IMG/VR virus record: IMGVR_UViG_3300027746_000031
Span: 1-47,455 of that record
DNA: 47,455 nt
Source: a virus
Strand: one strand, 5' to 3'
The notes under the pieces were generated by a model. That model worked only from the letters and a program-made list of their open reading frames with translations. It was not told the origin of the DNA and did not search any database. The translations under genes and the position numbers were made by a program. This document shows, piece by piece, positions 8,169 through 16,905 of this stretch. Position 1 is the stretch's first letter. Each line of letters starts with the position of its first letter.

Positions 8169-8939
8169 TTACTGGGCCATCGCTGGCTGCGCTGCCGGAG
8201 CGCTCATAAAGCGGGAAGCCACAGCGTCCAGCGCTGCCTGCTTCCTTGCCGTAAACTCAGCCCACCGTTCCAGATCCGTCGGCTGGCTGCAGCTTGCGCA
8301 AATGAAGTTCAGTTTCGACGTCGGCTTGCCGCAATGTGGGCAACTGGTGTTCAGCGCCGTCGCGCCAAGCCGAGACCAGTTAGCTTCCATGCCGTAGAAA
8401 ATCGCCGCTGTTTTGTACGTCTTCGGAACAAGGTGAGCCGTGCGGACGTCAGATGCAATTTTCTGCCCGGCAATGAAGCACTCGTTCGCGTAGGCAAGAT
8501 CTGCAGCGCGTGCCGCAGCCAGATCCTCGTCCCACATCTGCTGAATCTCTTCGAGCGTCGCCGGACGAAACTTCTGCTTGCCAAAAACATCCAATGCGGC
8601 AATCGCGGCGCCGCTTTGCGGGTCCTCATTCATGATAGGGATATGCTGGCGCACGACCCAGATTCCCGGGTGGCAACCCTGGCTCATCATCAGGCCGCGC
8701 TCCGTCCATTCCTGAACCAGATCGCGTGCAATCTCCTCACCCATGACCGGATACGTGATTGGCATGCGATACGGCTGGCCATTGTACGGCTGAGAATCCC
8801 GCTGGGCCATGTCATCAAGCTCCAGAATGACCGGGTTTGCGCCAGGCTTGTCAATAGCACCCAGCATGAACGGGTCTCCCCTGTAGTTCCGGACAGCAAG
8901 AACTGGTACGAAGTGTACTGATGCGATTTTGCAGGTCAT
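8169..8939 (-). CDS. Phage protein with zinc ribbon
   Basis: A 256-residue protein of unknown function. The C-terminal third carries a zinc ribbon, C-P-H-C-G-K then 11 residues and C-A-S-C, flanked by helical, alanine-rich segments. The N-terminal part has beta-type stretches (FVPVLAVRNYRGDPFML), and a central region reads QPYRMPITYPVMGEE. It ends with a proline/alanine tail overlapping almost directly into the next gene. It sits two genes downstream of the small protein that follows the capsid gene, as do uncharacterised zinc-ribbon proteins in several short-tailed phages, so a virion or assembly role is plausible. Confidence 0.6.
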   Translation of the reverse strand: MTCKIASVHFVPVLAVRNYRGDPFMLGAIDKPGANPVILELDDMAQRDSQPYNGQPYRMPITYPVMGEEIARDLVQEWTERGLMMSQGCHPGIWVVRQHIPIMNEDPQSGAAIAALDVFGKQKFRPATLEEIQQMWDEDLAAARAADLAYANECFIAGQKIASDVRTAHLVPKTYKTAAIFYGMEANWSRLGATALNTSCPHCGKPTSKLNFICASCSQPTDLERWAEFTARKQAALDAVASRFMSAPAAQPAMAQ

Positions 8940-8959
8940 ATTAGACGTTTACTCTTTCT

Positions 8960-9571
8960 CTAGGCCGCCGCAGCAGCCGGGTTTTTGTTGTCGAATCCGC
9001 CAAATGACATGAAGCCGCCGGCGGTACCAGGTGAACAGTTTCCAAACGCGCCGACGTAGTTGTCGTACTGCGCAAGCGACGATTCGCGGAACTCTTTCGC
9101 GTTCTGAGCTTCGTTCACATCGTCCTCGTACTTCTCCTCCGCCAGTGCATTCGCCATGGCGTAAGGGTTGTGCTCAGCCGAGTTCTGTAGTTGAAAGTCC
9201 AGAGCCCAGATATAATTCTGGTTCAGTTCTTCCGTCGGCGTCACGCCTATGGGCAGAACCGTTTCAAACTGAGGCTGATACTTTGCGCTCGCCGTGACAG
9301 CCAGGCGAATGCCTTCACCGAATCCGCAATGGTCCGCAATCTTTGTCGGCTTCCACTGCGCCAAGACCCACGCCCGTCCAATCGGCTTCCCGTCGGCCGC
9401 CAGTCGGTCCGCCCACGTCTTCCTGACTACAGTACGATTGTCGCTGTCGTAAACAAAATGAGATTCGTCAGGGGCCCACTTCCAGGCAAAGCGCGGAAGC
9501 GTGCCGCAGTTGACGTACCCCAGCGATTCGCCAAGGCGACGGTTCAGGTGGTCTACTATTGCGTTACGCAT
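8960..9571 (-). CDS. Conserved phage protein, head region, unknown function
   Basis: A 203-residue protein starting MRNAIVDHLNRRLGESLGYV. It has an aromatic-rich first half (FAWKWAPDESHFVYD, RKTWADRL, WVLAQWKP), a central beta region and a C-terminal glycine/alanine tail. No catalytic motif is recognised. The start overlaps the stop of the upstream 44-residue gene (ATGCGTAA), which supports both. Its place between the capsid gene and the connector-like gene suggests head completion or a capsid-associated role. Confidence 0.6.
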   Translation of the reverse strand: MRNAIVDHLNRRLGESLGYVNCGTLPRFAWKWAPDESHFVYDSDNRTVVRKTWADRLAADGKPIGRAWVLAQWKPTKIADHCGFGEGIRLAVTASAKYQPQFETVLPIGVTPTEELNQNYIWALDFQLQNSAEHNPYAMANALAEEKYEDDVNEAQNAKEFRESSLAQYDNYVGAFGNCSPGTAGGFMSFGGFDNKNPAAAAA

Positions 9572-9698
9572 TATCCGGTTGCTCCCCGTCCTCAGCGTTT
9601 GCGCGAGTGATTACGCTCTGCATGTCGGCCGCCATGGCCGCATCAGCGACCTGCATCGCTTCCGTTACTTGTTCCGAGAGTGGCGTTTCTGACTGCAT
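9564..9698 (-). CDS. 44-residue acidic protein downstream of the capsid gene
   Basis: An ATG at 9698 preceded by GGAAAGG opens a 44-codon frame, MQSETPLSEQ through a helical alanine/methionine-rich middle (AMQVADAAMAADMQSV) to a PDNA C-terminus. The stop overlaps the start of the next gene (TAA inside ATGCGTAA). It is predicted to be a single amphipathic helix with acidic ends. Nothing similar is recognised. It lies just beyond the terminator-like hairpin that follows the capsid gene, so its expression may be reduced relative to capsid. Confidence 0.55.
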   Translation of the reverse strand: MQSETPLSEQVTEAMQVADAAMAADMQSVITRANAEDGEQPDNA

Positions 9699-9710
9699 GG
9701 TGCCTTTCCA

Positions 9711-9746
9711 AATCAAAAGAAAGAGAGGGGGCCTTGCGACCCCCTC
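9711..9746 (-). terminator. Terminator or attenuator after the capsid gene
   Basis: A perfect 7-bp stem GAGGGGG/CCCCCTC (9725-9731 with 9740-9746) with an 8-nt loop is followed on the minus strand by TCTCTTTCTTTT. It lies 14 bp beyond the capsid stop and before the 44-residue gene. It could lower read-through so that capsid is made in excess over the downstream genes. Confidence 0.55.
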
Positions 9747-9760
9747 CCGAGAGAAACCGC

Positions 9761-11017
9761 TTAGGCGTAAAGCGACCCGAGCGGAAGGGATGTGACTAAA
9801 CCCTGCTGGCCGGAATTTGTGCAGTAAATGTCCTGGTCCTTGGTCATGCCGAACCAGACACCCGCTGCCGGGCCACCGGACGAGCCGTAAAGCTGGATGA
9901 AGCGAGCATCCTGACCGCTCTTGCCGGGAGTCTCGAAGAACCCGGTGGGAGCGAGCTGGGCGCGGCCAAAGTCTTCGGGGCAGACGTAGTACGCAGTGGT
10001 CGCATCCGCATGGATGTCAACGTAGTGCGGAACGTCACCCCACATGAAGAACTTCTTGCCCTTCAGCTTGGGCAAGCGGTCGAACAGACCGGCCTGCTTG
10101 TCGCCGTTTTCGATCAGCGACATCTGGATGGCTTCCATCTGGGTGTAGGCGTAGGCGCGCTGCGCGTTGCCGACGACACCCATCAAGTTGGGAACTTCGC
10201 CGCGATCCATCTGGACCACGTCGACCGTCAGCCCGTTGGTGCCGGAGACCGACTTCGAGATGATCTGGTTTTCCGTCGCCCGGTTGATGCCGGCCGTGGT
10301 TCCGGAAGCGGCCGCAGAGACCCAGTAAGCCAAGCCGCGGGGGCCGGCCGGAGTCGCACCGGTGACACCTTCAAAGCAGATCAGATCGCCGGACGCGCCG
10401 CCGGGAACGATGCCGCTCATGGTCAGCGTGCGCGCCTGAGTGTTGATCTGAGCCGCGTAAAGCACGCCGTTGGACTTGACCGTGGTGAGGGTCGAATCGT
10501 AGATCGTGTAGAACTGGCCGCGACGGAGCAACTGGACGCCAAACGTGTTGGTCAGGGTGTAGACCGAAACGCCGGTGCCGGTTGAGTAGGCATTGGAAGT
10601 CCCGAGGACGGCGGTGCCGTTGCCGTGAATGATCTTGTCCCAGATCAGCTCGAATTCGCGGAAGCCTTCCGAGATGCACTGAACGAAAGGATTCTGAACA
10701 GCCTGCTTCTTGCTGGTCGTTGCCTTGATCTGCATCATGTCAAACTCGAAGTTGATGCGCAGGCTGTAGAACGACTGCAGCATGACGTTGCCCTGGGGAG
10801 ACGAACCGCGCCCCATGTCGCCAAGCTGATTGTCGTAGTGACCTACTCGGCCACCAAACGTGGTCTTAAACGGGATGCGGTAATCGCGTTCTCCGACGAT
10901 TTCCACTTCGCCTTTTGCGATGAAATCGGTGAGGACCTTGAAGTCCGCAGTTGCCCAGAAAGGAAAAAGCTTTGTCCGAACGATCTCGGACTGCTGCCAA
11001 AGCGTATTTGAAGCCAA
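9761..11017 (-). CDS. Major capsid protein (HK97-like fold expected)
   Basis: A 418-residue protein immediately after the scaffold-like gene and upstream of connector genes, the usual capsid position. Features fit a major capsid protein: an N-arm (NTLWQQSEIVRTKLFPFW), a long charged helix region (VQCISEGFREFELIWDKII), a beta-rich insert around the YTLTNTFGVQLLRRGQFYTIYD stretch, interrupted here, a late segment naming a capsid-like loop (KKFFMWGDVPHYVD) and a conserved glycine-rich C-terminus. No maturation protease is fused to it. The start is uncertain: a GTG at 11035 is possible, but GAGGA lies 7 nt before the TTG at 11017, which I prefer. The call rests on synteny and composition rather than a diagnostic motif. 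Confidence 0.75.
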   Translation of the reverse strand: MASNTLWQQSEIVRTKLFPFWATADFKVLTDFIAKGEVEIVGERDYRIPFKTTFGGRVGHYDNQLGDMGRGSSPQGNVMLQSFYSLRINFEFDMMQIKATTSKKQAVQNPFVQCISEGFREFELIWDKIIHGNGTAVLGTSNAYSTGTGVSVYTLTNTFGVQLLRRGQFYTIYDSTLTTVKSNGVLYAAQINTQARTLTMSGIVPGGASGDLICFEGVTGATPAGPRGLAYWVSAAASGTTAGINRATENQIISKSVSGTNGLTVDVVQMDRGEVPNLMGVVGNAQRAYAYTQMEAIQMSLIENGDKQAGLFDRLPKLKGKKFFMWGDVPHYVDIHADATTAYYVCPEDFGRAQLAPTGFFETPGKSGQDARFIQLYGSSGGPAAGVWFGMTKDQDIYCTNSGQQGLVTSLPLGSLYA

Positions 11018-11057
11018 TTTAGTATCCTCACGCACCTGCTCGTGAGACGTAGGCCGG

Positions 11058-12578
11058 TTAGTTTCGCAGTGAAGCCAAGTACTTTGCTGCCTGACTTGCT
11101 GCTACCTTTGGGTCGAACGTGTTATTCGCGAACTGCGGAATATCAGGGACGGCCGAGGTGCGAACCGGTGCGCTACTGCCCTTCGGGGCGGTGCGTTGTT
11201 GAGCGCCTTCACGGCGCTGGTGAGTTGTTTCGCTTCGGCCCTTCAGCGAGTCCACGGCAAACTGCAGAATTGGTCCTTTGACCTGTTCCACTGCCAGCTT
11301 GCCACGATTTACAAAAGCCTGACGGATTTGGTCGCCGATTCTGGTGCGCACCTCTGCAGATGCCGCACGCTGAGCTCGGGCCTGTAACTCGCCAACCCTT
11401 TGGTTGAATGCCGCATCTTTACGAATCACGTCGCGGACTTCGCTGTGCAGCGGCTTGACCACGAGGCGATCATAATCTTGCGGGAATTTCTCCCACGACT
11501 TCTGGACGGTCGCCAAGGCCGGTGTTATGGCGTCGTCAAAAAGCGCAGTATTTACTTCTTTCACGTGGGTATCACGCCAGGCTTTATGCTGTGCAGCAGG
11601 ATCGCCCTGTGTACCCTGATTAACCTTGGCTTCCAACTCGGCAATGCGCCGGTCCCGCGGGTCAGCAGCGGGCCCTGGCTTTGCGGCCAGAGCGGGTAAT
11701 TCGTCGTCACCGTAAAACGGCAGGCCAGCATCCTTCACCGTCGACCTTGCGTAGTCAACGTACTGTTCAGGAGTCATGCTGGCGTCTTTTGGTTTTACGC
11801 CGGCCATTTGCATGGCGAGATAGTTCATCGACCGTGACAGGTCAACATTGCCCAGAGAAGCAGCCTCAGCGTACATCTCCGACATCAAATCCTTAGCGGC
11901 CTGCAGACGCAGGGACGCATACGCATCCGGCGCACTATCGCGAAGCTTCTCGTACATCACGGTTGCAAATGAAACCGATGGGTCTCCCGCAACTTCGCCA
12001 GACTCAACGGCCGACTTCATCTGCTCAAGGAAAGCGTCTACGACATTGCCCTGAACCGTGGCATCTCCGGACGCCAAGTCATTCCATAGCCGATCGTTTG
12101 CCACCAGCGCGGCTTCCCGCGTCTTGAGCGCGTCCAGCGTCAATGGCTCACCGATCAGGGCCGCAGCATCCTGCGCCAGCTTATGATTCCCGTGGATCAC
12201 TTCCCATCGGGCTTCTTTAACGAACAGGCCGGGTTTGCCCGAGCGGTCCTTCCCGCGGCTTACACCTTCCGGGAGATCTTCCGCCGGCTTCGCGTCATCT
12301 TTCGCAACTTTCGCATCCGCAACCGGCTCTTCATTAGCAGGCTCCTCGGCAGGCTCATCGTCAGTCGGCTCGTCGGCTTCGTCTTCAGTCTCATCGTCAA
12401 CCGGCGAGTCGTCAATTACGCCGTCATCTACGGGGTCAGCGGCATCATCAGGCTCATTGCCAAGATACCCTTCATCCTGGCCGGAACCGCCGGCATCTGC
12501 AACAGGCGGGGCCGCGAGGTCCCCCATGATGTCTGCCGGGATCGCCGAAAGCATGTCTGATGTGCTATTGAATTCCAT
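11058..12578 (-). CDS. Scaffold-like head assembly protein
   Basis: A 506-residue protein with a very acidic, low-complexity N-terminus (D/E/P-rich for about 90 residues), a helical centre and coiled-coil segments (RIAELEAKVNQGTQ; EVRDVIRKDAAFNQRVGELQ), and a basic, disordered C-terminal tail. This architecture, and the position directly upstream of the capsid gene and downstream of the portal, match scaffolding proteins. Scaffold C-termini commonly bind the capsid through basic residues, which fits the KASQ/AAKYLASLRN end seen here. Role inferred from position and composition. Confidence 0.65.
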   Translation of the reverse strand: MEFNSTSDMLSAIPADIMGDLAAPPVADAGGSGQDEGYLGNEPDDAADPVDDGVIDDSPVDDETEDEADEPTDDEPAEEPANEEPVADAKVAKDDAKPAEDLPEGVSRGKDRSGKPGLFVKEARWEVIHGNHKLAQDAAALIGEPLTLDALKTREAALVANDRLWNDLASGDATVQGNVVDAFLEQMKSAVESGEVAGDPSVSFATVMYEKLRDSAPDAYASLRLQAAKDLMSEMYAEAASLGNVDLSRSMNYLAMQMAGVKPKDASMTPEQYVDYARSTVKDAGLPFYGDDELPALAAKPGPAADPRDRRIAELEAKVNQGTQGDPAAQHKAWRDTHVKEVNTALFDDAITPALATVQKSWEKFPQDYDRLVVKPLHSEVRDVIRKDAAFNQRVGELQARAQRAASAEVRTRIGDQIRQAFVNRGKLAVEQVKGPILQFAVDSLKGRSETTHQRREGAQQRTAPKGSSAPVRTSAVPDIPQFANNTFDPKVAASQAAKYLASLRN

Positions 12579-12635
12579 AAATGGTCGTTACTGAGAGTCT
12601 ACTACAATCTTGCACAAAAGAAAGGGGGTAGTGTC

Positions 12636-12884
12636 CTAATCCTGCCCGGCGTCAACATCAATCTCATTTTCACCGCAATTAACCAGCACGGCACCGGACC
12701 ACCACCAGCTGAAAAACACGTTAAATACCGCCTGCTTTAGCCAGCCCCAACCAACCCAGACGTCGCCGCAATGAGAACACATCTTCGCGTCGAAGGGCCA
12801 GCACTGAATGTAGGCATCCCATGCACGGGCATCGCAGTGAAAGTTGCCGCAGGCTTGCTTTTTCGTGTTCTTGATCTCTGGCAT
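12636..12884 (-). CDS. Small cysteine- and tryptophan-rich protein
   Basis: An 82-residue protein with six cysteines (including an early C-G-N-F-H-C and a central C-S-H-C-G-D) and a tryptophan cluster (VGWGWLKQ and FFSWWWSG). The cysteines could bind zinc. The hydrophobic stretch AVFNVFFSWWWSGAVLV might insert in a membrane, although it is short. Its ATG overlaps the stop of the phosphoesterase gene (TAATG). No family is recognised. Confidence 0.5.
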   Translation of the reverse strand: MPEIKNTKKQACGNFHCDARAWDAYIQCWPFDAKMCSHCGDVWVGWGWLKQAVFNVFFSWWWSGAVLVNCGENEIDVDAGQD

Positions 12885-13435
12885 TACGCGACCGCTCGAT
12901 AAGCACGTTTACTGCCCAGCTTAATTTCTTCCACGTGCCCGTCTTTACCTGAGAACAGGACACTGTCGAACTGCAACTTGCGCCCGGCGAGATCGTCACG
13001 CCCAGCATATTTCTTGCCCAGCCCGGGCTTGAGGTACGCAATCGTCACGTGCGGGATGTAGGTCGGGTGAGTCGTGTGTGTCGGAATCACCTTCGACACC
13101 AGCGCATTCAGCCGGTGAAGATCTGTAGAGTCAACGTCTACTTTCAGCACGTCCGCATCATCGTTCTGGAACAAGCTCGTCTTCCCGAGAGTCGCCGTAA
13201 TGACGCCGAACTCCTGAATCACTCGCCGCAGTCTTGCGCTGGGGCTGCGAAAATGCAACCCGTACTTTACTGTTGTGTGGGGAGTGTCCTCGCGGCCATC
13301 TTCCGCCAGCTCCCTGCTCGGGATAGCCTTGGCCATCGCAATCACAGCATCCTTCGCCGGGCCTGTCAGGTTTACCTGCGTCGAAGAAAAGCTGTGCTCG
13401 GTCTTCGGCTTCTTCTGCCCGTACTTCCCGACCAC
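12884..13435 (-). CDS. 2H phosphoesterase (2'-5' RNA ligase-like)
   Basis: The protein has the two HxT motifs that define the 2H superfamily, HTTVKYG near residue 53 and HVTIAYLK near residue 129, with hydrophobic strands before each as expected. Members hydrolyse cyclic phosphates or 2'-5' bonds, including cyclic-oligonucleotide second messengers and tRNA-splicing intermediates; phage versions can counter host nucleotide-based defence, but which substrate applies here is unknown. I place the start at the GTG at 13435, one base after the portal stop and with AGGGGG upstream; an ATG at 13492 would add 19 residues and overlap portal by 56 bp. Being embedded between portal and scaffold is unusual for such an enzyme. 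Confidence 0.75.
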   Translation of the reverse strand: MVGKYGQKKPKTEHSFSSTQVNLTGPAKDAVIAMAKAIPSRELAEDGREDTPHTTVKYGLHFRSPSARLRRVIQEFGVITATLGKTSLFQNDDADVLKVDVDSTDLHRLNALVSKVIPTHTTHPTYIPHVTIAYLKPGLGKKYAGRDDLAGRKLQFDSVLFSGKDGHVEEIKLGSKRAYRAVA

Positions 13436-13436
13436 C

Positions 13437-15764
13437 TTACATCGCCCCCTGGGGAGGTTGGGGGCCCGCGGGGAGCGGCTGTAGGTTTGCATCCGGTGTC
13501 ATTGCTCCAGTCAGGTTTTGTGGCCCACCAGCCAGCGGCTGTTGCGGCGTTGGTGCTGGCGGAGGCGGTGGCTGCATGCCGGCCGCCTCCATCACCTGCG
13601 GCATTAGGTTCGGGAAGTCCTCAAGCTTGGCGCTCATTGACAAGCTGCCCTTTACCGGCGGAGGCGGAGGCGGCTGCGGCGGTTGCGCCATTTCATTTTG
13701 CTCGGTCCACGACGCTTCCACGTTGGCAAAGCCAGGCGTACCCTTCACCTGCTGGTTCGCAATCAGCCAGCGCGACTTAACGGCCGCCGCAACCTGATGG
13801 TTATCGTACGGGTCAATCGGAATAGATGACTTTGCCGGCGGAACCTGACCGTCGGGGCCAGGTTCCTGCATAACCGGCTCCTGTGCCATAAGCTCGTCAA
13901 TCTCGGCCAGCGTCTTCTTCTTTTGGTCCGCGATCGCGCTTTGGAAACCGGGGACCTGCAGCAGTTCGCAAAGCTCCTCAACGTTGAGAACATCGAGAAC
14001 GCCGAGGAACGCCTGAACTTCCGGCGGCATCTCTTTGATTAGACTGTAAACCGAATCGCGCTTGTCGGAAAGCGTCAACGGAAACTGGTCATCCGATTCC
14101 GGATGCCAACCAGTTTCCTTCAGGTCTTCCATGTTCGCGACGTCAGTCTCGACGCCATACGCGCCACGTCGCTGAGACTTGACAATTCCGGAGCCGTACT
14201 TTGCCCGGAGATTCACAAGAATCTTCCCCAGATCCTCAGCCGCATCCCGCATTGCCTGCGCTTGTGGCGCCAGCTGGGCCAACGCCTGATCCTTCCGCTG
14301 CTTCGCCTCGCGGTACGTGCTGGTCGGCTGGCCACCGCCAGACAGTTCCGGACGCACGCCAGAAATATCCTGCCCCATGGACCGCATCAGATTCAGCAGC
14401 GGCAATGCCTGATCGCTCAGGTGGGCCGGCGGGATCTGGAAGATCTTGGCTCGAAGATCACCTTCCGGCGGCATCGCCGTCAGAATCATTTCCGCCGGGA
14501 TTGCCTCCCGGGTGCTCATCGCCTGGCGGTCAATGAGCTGGTTATCAATAATGGTCTGGGTGATCGCCCGAAGAATGGTTTCGATCGCCATCCCCATGAG
14601 GTCGTTGATGGCGCGCTGGATTGGGACGTTGTCGGCGCACACCGGCCGCTCCATGATCTTCTCACCGCGGTTGACGCCACAAACCGTCCATTCGTCGGTG
14701 ACTTCGCGCTCTTCAATCTCGACAACAACAGATCCTACTCGTGCAATATACAGCCCGCGGGAAAACTGGCGCTTCAGAACCTCCCGCGCCTCCCCTGACG
14801 TTACCGCCTCGTAGAGATACGGAGGAACCCACCACTCCGTAAACCGCCACGTGTCCGGCCGCTTGCTCTGCGCCGTCATTGATGGGTTTGACGTCGCCGT
14901 CTTCGCTTCTTGCGCCGCAACCGTCGCCCCGCTCATCTTGTCGTCAGGAACGTCGCCACCGCGATACTGATCCAAAGGCCCTGGCTCATCATTTTTTCCC
15001 GGGTACTTTGCAAGAAGCGCCCATTTGGACAGCATGCGCTCGCAGCAGAGGAAGTTCCCACGAAGCTCTTTCGCTTCCCACGGAATCGTGACTTCCAGGA
15101 CGCTGTGAAAGCTTACTTCGGCATCGCCGTTCGCATAAGACTGCGTCCCGACGACCTTTGGTATCGGAACGCCGTCCTCGCCAAAGACAATCTCGATCTT
15201 CGGTTCCTGCGTCTCGCCGTACTTCACCTTGTCGGTATTCCAGTAGCCGCGCATGAAGCACGGCCCCGTGGTGTACATATGGAATGCGGCAATCTTCCAG
15301 AGCCGGTCAATCTTGTTCTTGATCCACAGGTCCCGGATGTTGGTGTCGGCACAGTAAGCTGTTGCAATATCGCCCTGATCGCGGAGATCGTCAGCCACAC
15401 CTTTGACCCTGGGAGAGGATGACCCCATCACGGCCATAAACTTAAAGCAGTCGCCGCCAATGAAGTTGATCGGAGGACAGAGTTTGACGTCCGCGCCGGT
15501 CTCTTCCTGCGAAGACGTGTAGTCAAACGGAATCCAGGACGCCTGCTGCCCGCCGTAGTCGCTGGGCCCCCAGCCAAGGACAGGGTTCGGGTTTCCCTTG
15601 ACCATCAGCCACTGCTGGCGCGCCTGCGAGATCAGAATGCTTCGTTCAAAGTCATACGTTGGGTCGGTCGCCGCCTTGGTAACCACGTCCAAATGACTGC
15701 CGTACCGTTTGATGATTTCGGAATTGGAAAGGGCTTCCGGAGCCTCACCGAGGATTTCAGCCAT
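13437..15764 (-). CDS. Portal protein (P22-type)
   Basis: A 775-residue protein with the length and organisation of P22-like portals: an N-terminal region with ILISQARQQWLMVKGN, a WIPFDY segment, a long central stem/wing region (FTEWWVPPYLYEAV; NDLMGMAIETILRAITQT), and helical QAMRDAAEDLGKILVNL. The C-terminal 120 residues are extremely proline- and glutamine-rich (PQPPPPPPVKG, MQPPPPPAPTPQQPLAGGPQ) and probably disordered. It sits between scaffold and terminase, the classical position. The dodecameric portal ring forms the DNA entry channel and binds the large terminase. Confidence is high from size, position and general pattern. Confidence 0.85.
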   Translation of the reverse strand: MAEILGEAPEALSNSEIIKRYGSHLDVVTKAATDPTYDFERSILISQARQQWLMVKGNPNPVLGWGPSDYGGQQASWIPFDYTSSQEETGADVKLCPPINFIGGDCFKFMAVMGSSSPRVKGVADDLRDQGDIATAYCADTNIRDLWIKNKIDRLWKIAAFHMYTTGPCFMRGYWNTDKVKYGETQEPKIEIVFGEDGVPIPKVVGTQSYANGDAEVSFHSVLEVTIPWEAKELRGNFLCCERMLSKWALLAKYPGKNDEPGPLDQYRGGDVPDDKMSGATVAAQEAKTATSNPSMTAQSKRPDTWRFTEWWVPPYLYEAVTSGEAREVLKRQFSRGLYIARVGSVVVEIEEREVTDEWTVCGVNRGEKIMERPVCADNVPIQRAINDLMGMAIETILRAITQTIIDNQLIDRQAMSTREAIPAEMILTAMPPEGDLRAKIFQIPPAHLSDQALPLLNLMRSMGQDISGVRPELSGGGQPTSTYREAKQRKDQALAQLAPQAQAMRDAAEDLGKILVNLRAKYGSGIVKSQRRGAYGVETDVANMEDLKETGWHPESDDQFPLTLSDKRDSVYSLIKEMPPEVQAFLGVLDVLNVEELCELLQVPGFQSAIADQKKKTLAEIDELMAQEPVMQEPGPDGQVPPAKSSIPIDPYDNHQVAAAVKSRWLIANQQVKGTPGFANVEASWTEQNEMAQPPQPPPPPPVKGSLSMSAKLEDFPNLMPQVMEAAGMQPPPPPAPTPQQPLAGGPQNLTGAMTPDANLQPLPAGPQPPQGAM

Positions 15765-15835
15765 TATTGTCTCTCGGGGATTGCTTCACGAAGCCCATGA
15801 ATTGATTCTATTCCAACCTGATGCCTGCGTGCAGG

Positions 15836-16357
15836 CTAGGTCGGCATTTCCTCAACTTGCGGCGGCGTCATCATGTCCTGAATGAACCTTCGGTCATGCG
15901 CCGCTGATGCTTCTGAATACAGCAATCGGCTTCGGCGACCTACAGGACCGACCTCGCGCTTTTGCGGTACGGCCGACGCCGGCATCTGGTGCGCATCCGG
16001 ATACGGAACGCCACCGCCGGCGCGGGCAACTGCGTGATTGACCTGCGTTCGTAGAGCCATACGCTCCCCGTCGAGAGACTCCCTTATCATTGACCACATT
16101 TGATCATGATCCTGAAGAGAACTGTCCAAGCGGTCCTGCAGGATAAGCTTCTCGGTGCTGAGTTGCCCAATTTGCTCGCGAAGTGTAATCGCTTCGTCCT
16201 GCAATACGCTTTCGCGAATCCTGCAGTCAGCCAGTGAGTCCTGCATGGAGCCAGCCGTAGCGGCATCGTGCCGAAGCTCTTCTATCTGCCGGGCCTGCAT
16301 CTGGCAAAGATTCTGCAGGTTCCGGAACGCAGGAATAAGGCTCAGAAGCCAAAGCAT
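15836..16357 (-). CDS. Coiled-coil protein with N-terminal membrane-proximal segment
   Basis: A 173-residue protein starting with a hydrophobic stretch (MLWLLSLIPAF) followed by a long predicted coiled coil (about residues 15-95, with heptad-like L/I spacing such as ITLREQIGQLSTEKLILQ). The C-terminal third is basic and disordered. The start overlaps the preceding stop as TAATG. The hydrophobic start might be a short membrane anchor. Function unknown; a structural or assembly-helper role near the portal is possible. Confidence 0.55.
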   Translation of the reverse strand: MLWLLSLIPAFRNLQNLCQMQARQIEELRHDAATAGSMQDSLADCRIRESVLQDEAITLREQIGQLSTEKLILQDRLDSSLQDHDQMWSMIRESLDGERMALRTQVNHAVARAGGGVPYPDAHQMPASAVPQKREVGPVGRRSRLLYSEASAAHDRRFIQDMMTPPQVEEMPT

Positions 16358-16905
16358 TACTGGCGAGCTTTCTTTGTCGCTCGTGCGCGCTTGGGCGGTG
16401 CGGCTTCCTCAGCCGGCGCGGCTAGTTCATTGGCAGCGGAAGCGACTTCAGTAGAGGGCTCCACTTCAGAGGCGGGCTCCGGCAATACAGGCTCATCAGT
16501 AGCGGTGACAGTGTCGGTCGGCTCGTCAGCGGGCGCGGGCGGAGCCGGATCTTCAGTCGGATCAACTACGACAGGCGGATGTCCAGATAGCGCGGCAGGC
16601 GCGGCATCAGGCTCAACGAGCAGCGGCACCTCAAAGTGCGCCCGAAACTGAGCATCTTCCACAACGCAAAACGGACCGCCGCGAACCGGCATAATCCAGC
16701 AACCGGGCGTCACAATGCCAAGGCCGCCGACCTGCGCCGTATGAACGTGCGGCAAATGAGCCCTCGAAGGATCGCAGCCGTTCAGTTGCCGCGCTGCCTG
16801 ACGGACCGTTTCGTCCGTCGAACTGCCGCCGCACGTGACGCCCTCAATCGGCTCACCGGTGTATTGAACGGCAAAGCTCGTCGCCTTTTGCCTGTATGCC
16901 TGCAT
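16357..16905 (-). CDS. Conserved phage protein with acidic/proline tail
   Basis: A 182-residue protein. The first 95 residues resemble a small beta domain often found in phages: MQAYRQKATSFAVQYTG, then VVTP-like text reading GLGIVTPGCWIMPVRGG and a closing FCVVEDAQFRAHFEV. In that type a YRxKP/vEA start is followed by a G-D/C-W-I strand and a final F-x-x-x-F/Y-x-x element; function is unknown. The C-terminal half is a low-complexity P/E/A/T region with a basic tip (PKRARATKKARQ). Start and stop overlap both neighbours (TAATG). Confidence 0.6.
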   Translation of the reverse strand: MQAYRQKATSFAVQYTGEPIEGVTCGGSSTDETVRQAARQLNGCDPSRAHLPHVHTAQVGGLGIVTPGCWIMPVRGGPFCVVEDAQFRAHFEVPLLVEPDAAPAALSGHPPVVVDPTEDPAPPAPADEPTDTVTATDEPVLPEPASEVEPSTEVASAANELAAPAEEAAPPKRARATKKARQ

